Notes under the pieces: model-generated
Told to the model about the DNA's origin: nothing
Databases searched by the model: none
What the model saw: only the letters and a program-made list of their open reading frames with translations
Program-made: the position numbers and the translations under genes
Shown: piece by piece, positions 60,155-64,000 of the stretch
Position numbering within the stretch: position 1 is the first letter of the stretch
Layout: every line of letters begins with the position of its first letter
From: JBPOFM01 sp041391925
GTDB taxonomy: Bacteria > Bacteroidota > Bacteroidia > Flavobacteriales > Flavobacteriaceae
NCBI GenBank assembly: GCA_041391925.1
Contig: JAWKNA010000003.1
Span: 496,001-560,000 of the forward strand
Length of the DNA stretch: 64,000 bases
Direction of reading: 5' to 3'

Positions 60155-60308
60155 CAAATTTACCATAAACCTAATTTATGATTTGCCCCAAATCTATCAT
60201 GAATTGACCTTATGAAAATTGCCCCAAGATTACCATAAACTTTGATTTATGATTTTGCCCCAAATCTATCGTAAACTTTGACTTATGAATACAGCCCCAA
60301 ACCTACCA
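60155..60308. repeat. Degenerate tandem repeat of about 36 bp
   Basis: The core GCCCCAA recurs at 60185, 60221, 60257 and 60294, a period of 36, 36 and 37 bases. A partial unit before 60185 lacks the core's G. Units share a dyad of the form CATAAA-N6-TTTATG (clearest at 60234-60251). Stops break the frames read, so it is not coding. The rest of the 453-base gap (60001-60154 and 60309-60390) is AT-rich and I see no gene in it. The repeat lies between scoB and the ABC ATPase, which converge on it. Confidence 0.8.
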
Positions 60309-60390
60309 AAACCTACTTTATTTGAAAGTAAATTGTTTACAACCTTTCAAAGTACATTGAAATTAATCAAAGGAATTTTCATGTTAACCA

Positions 60391-60431
60391 AAAAAATATT
60401 CATGCTATAGCCCTTTAGGTATAGCATGAAT
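60391..60431 (-). terminator. Rho-independent terminator overlapping the ABC gene stop
   Basis: On the minus strand ATTCATGCTATA (60431-60420) pairs perfectly with TATAGCATGAAT (60409-60398) around a 10-base loop, followed by a T-run to 60391. The stop codon at 60405-60407 lies inside the second arm, so the gene's last codons form the hairpin. Confidence 0.85.
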
Positions 60432-62096
60432 TAATTTTTTGGTGTATTCCCGCTGTGGGTTATTGTAGATAATATCTGCATCGGCCATTTCCTCGATTTT
60501 CCCTTGATTCATCACTACCAATTTGTCAGACATATACTTGACTACTGCCAAGTCGTGTGATATAAATATATAGGTAAACCCAAAATTATCCTTTAAATCA
60601 TTCAATAGATTCAAAACTTGGGCCTGTACTGAAATGTCAAGGGCAGAAACAGATTCGTCACAGATTATCAATTTCGGTTGCAATGCTATAGCTCTCGCTA
60701 TTCCTATGCGTTGACGCTGACCTCCAGAAAACTCATGTGGATATCTATTGAAAAAGGTATCATCCAAACCAACTTTTTGAAGCAAGTCAAGAACCATTTC
60801 TTTCCGTTCAATATCGGACGTTCCAATAGTGTGAACCTTCATGGGTTCTATAATGGCTTTACCAATTGTGAGCCTTGGATTCAAAGACGCATAGGGGTCT
60901 TGGAAAATGATTTGAATCTCTTTTCTTAATGCTCTGATTGCTGAAGAAGTCAACGCCGTAATGTCCATACCACGATACAAGATTTGTCCTGAAGTCGCTT
61001 TGTCCAATTGTAGAATGGCATTGGCCAAGGTTGATTTTCCACAACCAGATTCACCTACCAAACCCAATGTTTCCCCTTCATAAAGCTGAAAACTTACGTC
61101 ATTAACAGCTTTAAATGATTCTGGGCTGCTGAACCACCCGGATTTTGAAAAATATTCTTTTTCAAGATTACGGACTTCCAATAAAGGTGGTTTTGAGTAT
61201 AATTGCTCATGATTTTTGTTCCGCTGATTTTTTGAAACTATTTCAGATTTAGGTGTACCTTCCATAAAATCCTTAATAGTTGGCAAACGTTTCAATCTCT
61301 CATCCAAAGATGGTTTTGAACTTAATAAGGCTTTGGTATAAGTATGTTGAGGTCTATGGAAGATATCAGAAACCTTGCCCTGTTCTACAATCTCACCTTT
61401 ATACATTACCAAAACTCTATCCGCAATTTCAGATACCAAAGACAAGTCATGGGAAATAAAAATTACGCTCATGCCTTCTTCAGTTTGGAGTTGTTTTAAC
61501 AGAAGAATGATTTCCTTTTGAACGGTAACATCCAATGCTGTTGTAGGTTCGTCCGCAATCAGGATTTTGGGTTTGCAAGCAATGGCCATGGCAATCATGA
61601 CACGCTGTTTTTGTCCACCAGAAATTTCATGGGGATAGGCTTTATAAATGCGTTTTGGAGATGGCAATTTTACTTTATCAAATAGTGAAAGCGTTTCTGC
61701 TTTTGCTTCCTTTTTTGAAAGAGATGTATGTTGTAATAAAATTTCTTCAACCTGCCTGCCACATCGCATGGAAGGATTCAATGAACTCATTGGTTCTTGA
61801 AAAATCATTGAAATAGCATTGCCTCGAATTTTCTGAAATTCTTTCGCTTCAAGATGCACCAAATCGGTAGTTTCAAAGACGATGCTTCCATTGGTGATTT
61901 TTGAAATACGTTTTGGCAATAATCCTAAAATAGCGAGAGATGAAACCGATTTACCAGAACCTGATTCGCCCACAATTCCCAATAGTTCATTTTTATAGAG
62001 ATTGAAAGAAATGGAGTGGATGATTTCTTTTTCATCTGTTTCAGATTTGAAGGATAGGGAAAGGTTCTGAACTTTAAGGATTAAATCATTTTCCAT
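60405..62096 (-). CDS. Fused oligopeptide ABC transporter ATPase (DppD-DppF type)
   Basis: This 563-residue protein holds two ATP-binding domains in one chain. Domain 1 (about 1-260) has Walker A GESGSGKS, signature SGGQKQR and Walker B ILIADEPTTALD. Domain 2 (about 315-560) has GESGCGKST, SGGQRQR and LIICDESVSALD (DES in place of the usual DEP). Both match the DppD/OppD and DppF/OppF peptide-import group. No permease or binding-protein gene is next to it; it stands alone between two other transcription units. Its partners must be elsewhere. Import of di- or oligopeptides is likely but not proven. Confidence 0.93.
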   Translation of the reverse strand: MENDLILKVQNLSLSFKSETDEKEIIHSISFNLYKNELLGIVGESGSGKSVSSLAILGLLPKRISKITNGSIVFETTDLVHLEAKEFQKIRGNAISMIFQEPMSSLNPSMRCGRQVEEILLQHTSLSKKEAKAETLSLFDKVKLPSPKRIYKAYPHEISGGQKQRVMIAMAIACKPKILIADEPTTALDVTVQKEIILLLKQLQTEEGMSVIFISHDLSLVSEIADRVLVMYKGEIVEQGKVSDIFHRPQHTYTKALLSSKPSLDERLKRLPTIKDFMEGTPKSEIVSKNQRNKNHEQLYSKPPLLEVRNLEKEYFSKSGWFSSPESFKAVNDVSFQLYEGETLGLVGESGCGKSTLANAILQLDKATSGQILYRGMDITALTSSAIRALRKEIQIIFQDPYASLNPRLTIGKAIIEPMKVHTIGTSDIERKEMVLDLLQKVGLDDTFFNRYPHEFSGGQRQRIGIARAIALQPKLIICDESVSALDISVQAQVLNLLNDLKDNFGFTYIFISHDLAVVKYMSDKLVVMNQGKIEEMADADIIYNNPQREYTKKLIHAIPKGL

Positions 62097-62263
62097 GTTT
62101 AAAAGTAATCATTTTCTTCAATAGTGACGTGGAAAAACCGTAAAATGAAGATAATTTACGAAAACGTTATAGTATTTATTAACAACATGGTTATTATTCT
62201 AAAAATAATGCTAAATTCGACAACTTTAACCCTTAAAATTAATATTAATTTAATCAGCAAATC

Positions 62264-64000
62264 ATGACAAAAAATCTACTTTGTATCCTCATGTTTTTGA
62301 GTGTTACAATCGCATTCCCGCAAAAGTCCAATCTTTGGCAAAAACAGTCAGCCGTCAGCAGTTCTCGAATTAAGGTTGATAAAAAAAACTTACCAACGTC
62401 ACAAATCTACAGCCTTGATGTCAATAATCTAAAACAGATATTGAGCCAGGCCCCAAAAAGGGAGTCGAATTCAAAATCGTCGAATATTATCATCTCCTTC
62501 CCGAATCATCAAGGGCAAATGGAACGTTTTAGAATTATTGAAGCCTCGGTTATGGAAGCAGACTTGCAAGCAAGATTTCCAGAAATTAGGTCATATGCTG
62601 GTCAAGGTATCGACGACCCAACAGCAGTGATTCGTTTTAGTATTTCACCATTAGGATTTCAAAGCATGCGCTTATCTGCAAACGAACCAGCGTCTTTCAT
62701 TGAACCTATTACCAGTGATTTGTCGCGATATTCAGTATATACACGAGCCGATATTAGGGCTACCTATAATGATTTTGAATGTAAAGTAACGGATGTCATG
62801 AACCAAAATATCAATGGTGTCGCCATGAGAAATGCTGATGATGGCATTCTAAGACGTTACCGTTTAGCCATGTCCGTGACAGGAGAATACACACAATATT
62901 TTGGAGGTACAAAAGCTTTGGCATTATCTGCAATAAATGCAACGATGACACGTGTCAACGGAGTTTTTGAAAATGATTTTAATGCGACGATGGTTTTGAT
63001 ATCCAATACAGATGCGGTGATTTATACCAATGCAAGTTCCGATCCTTACAGTACCAACGATTCACAATGGAACAGTCAGTTGCAAAGCACTTTGAACAGT
63101 GTTATTGGAAGCGCCAACTATGACATTGGGCATCTGATGGGAGCTACGGGGAATAACGGAAATGCAGGATGTATTGGATGTGTATGTGTTAATAACCAAA
63201 AAGGAAGTGGGTATACAACCAGCACAGTTCCAACAGGTGATAATTTTGATATCGATTTTGTAGCACATGAAATGGGTCATCAATTTGGAGCCAATCATAC
63301 CTTTACTTTTAGCAACGAAAGTGGAACAGGCGCACAGATGGAACCTGGAAGCGGCTCAACCATTATGGGATATGCCGGAATTACTGGGGCAACCGATGTA
63401 CAGCCACATAGTGACCCTTATTTTCATGCAAGGTCCATTGAGCAAGTAACAGATTATATCAAAACCACCAGTTGCCAAACGAATATCAATACAGGCAATG
63501 CTGTACCAACGGCAAATGCTGGCTCCAACTACACAATTCCAAAAGGGACACCATTTGTTTTGACAGGCTCTGCTACAGACGCTAATTCTGGAGATGTGCT
63601 GACATACTGTTGGGAACAGTACAATACAGGCAACTCTTCAGGAACGTATCCAAGCACAACTCGGACTTCGGGTGTAGCATTTCGTTCGTATAATCCAACG
63701 ACAGACACTAAACGTTATTTTCCAAGATTGGAAACCATCAAAACAGGAGCAACATCTTGGCAATGGGAAGCAGTGCCAAATGTAGCAAGAACATTGAATT
63801 TCAGATTAACAGTCAGAGATAACAGAGCAGGAGGCGCAAATAATAATAGCGATGATACTGTGATAACAGTAAACGGAACGGCAGGGCCATTTGTGGTCAC
63901 TGCGCCCAACACAAACGTCAATTGGAATGCCGGAACATCACAAACAGTTACCTGGAGTGTTGCTGGGACAACTGGCAATGGAGTCAATGCTGCCAATGTT
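62264..64000 (+). CDS. Secreted reprolysin-like zinc metalloprotease, 3' end cut by window
   Basis: The frame is open from ATG 62264 to the window end, at least 579 residues. A signal peptide (KNLLCILMFLSVTIAFPQ) is followed by a propeptide-like region, then a metzincin domain with the zinc motif HEMGHQFGANH (His about 335, 339, 345; Glu 336) and a Met-turn in IMGYAG (Met about 368). This is the M12B/reprolysin-like type common in Bacteroidota. From about residue 410 a PKD/cadherin-like region begins (PTANAGSNYTIPKGTPFVLTGSATDA). A type IX secretion sorting domain is expected at the C-terminus, outside the window. The 167 bases before it show no strong promoter. Confidence 0.92.
   Translation, partial: MTKNLLCILMFLSVTIAFPQKSNLWQKQSAVSSSRIKVDKKNLPTSQIYSLDVNNLKQILSQAPKRESNSKSSNIIISFPNHQGQMERFRIIEASVMEADLQARFPEIRSYAGQGIDDPTAVIRFSISPLGFQSMRLSANEPASFIEPITSDLSRYSVYTRADIRATYNDFECKVTDVMNQNINGVAMRNADDGILRRYRLAMSVTGEYTQYFGGTKALALSAINATMTRVNGVFENDFNATMVLISNTDAVIYTNASSDPYSTNDSQWNSQLQSTLNSVIGSANYDIGHLMGATGNNGNAGCIGCVCVNNQKGSGYTTSTVPTGDNFDIDFVAHEMGHQFGANHTFTFSNESGTGAQMEPGSGSTIMGYAGITGATDVQPHSDPYFHARSIEQVTDYIKTTSCQTNINTGNAVPTANAGSNYTIPKGTPFVLTGSATDANSGDVLTYCWEQYNTGNSSGTYPSTTRTSGVAFRSYNPTTDTKRYFPRLETIKTGATSWQWEAVPNVARTLNFRLTVRDNRAGGANNNSDDTVITVNGTAGPFVVTAPNTNVNWNAGTSQTVTWSVAGTTGNGVNAANV

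Noticed and set aside
60155..60308. CRISPR array suggested by the 36-bp period
   Set aside because: The copies are contiguous and degenerate, with no unique spacers and no cas genes nearby.
1..64000. tRNA, rRNA, transposase, integrase or phage genes
   Set aside because: I looked for such signals and found none that I could support. Small RNA genes could still be missed without a covariance search.

Overview
The window comes from an AT-rich chromosome of the Bacteroidota, most likely a member of the Flavobacteriaceae. The evidence is gene content (GldH, a PorW/SprE-like lipoprotein, DUF4254/DUF5687/DUF4292-type families, a CCDC81-SPOR protein), an ATP synthase operon without beta and epsilon genes, and several upstream sites fitting the Bacteroidota promoter pattern TTG-N19/20-TANNTTTG. 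No rRNA, tRNA, CRISPR array, transposase or prophage gene was seen. Most of the window is conserved housekeeping DNA; the accessory part is the surface polysaccharide region at the left end.

Region 1 (1-18.0 kb) is a surface-polysaccharide locus. It holds cysN (sulfate activation), a PAPS-type sulfotransferase, a Wzx-type flippase, two Wzy/ligase-like membrane proteins, several glycosyltransferases (GT2, GT4, WecG/TagA/CpsF), ugd and uxs (UDP-glucose to UDP-glucuronate to UDP-xylose), and a WcaJ-type priming transferase. A convergent block on the minus strand carries a GT4 enzyme, wecB and a PaaK/CapK-like adenylate-forming enzyme. Together they suggest a lipid-linked, probably sulfated, uronate/xylose-containing glycan. 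Three uncharacterised proteins (a truncated one at the left edge, a lipoprotein, a beta-propeller protein) sit among them.

Region 2 (18.0-29.6 kb) holds purD, small conserved flavobacterial families, upp, a GT9 enzyme, a PaaE-like ferredoxin reductase, a DUF5687-type ABC permease with its ATPase, the PorW/SprE-like lipoprotein and a bactofilin.

Region 3 (29.5-35.8 kb) is the ATP synthase operon: atpZ, an AtpI-position membrane protein, atpB, atpE, atpF, atpH, an unrelated secreted protein, atpA, atpG. It has a very clear promoter before atpB and a clear terminator after atpG.

Region 4 (35.9-49 kb) has two tandem paralogous secreted proteins, a second flippase, dut, a sugar nucleotidyltransferase, a TPR protein, a DUF4292 lipoprotein, an EnvC-like protein, a thioesterase, the CCDC81-SPOR protein, dprA, a HicB-HicA pair, trpS and plsC.

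Region 5 (49-64 kb) has an ECF sigma factor with an unusual anti-sigma/beta-barrel partner, recA, a gene-poor stretch with a structured candidate RNA and a 30-codon ORF, trhO, ricT-gldH-pbp1A, a two-subunit CoA-transferase, a 36-bp degenerate tandem repeat, a fused oligopeptide ABC ATPase, and the start of a secreted reprolysin-like metalloprotease that runs off the right end.

No clear unknown defence or mobile system was found. The least explained signals are the recA-trhO intergenic RNA/sORF, the 36-bp repeat array, the foreign gene between atpH and atpA, the tandem paralogous secreted proteins, and the membrane-anchored anti-sigma/beta-barrel fusion.
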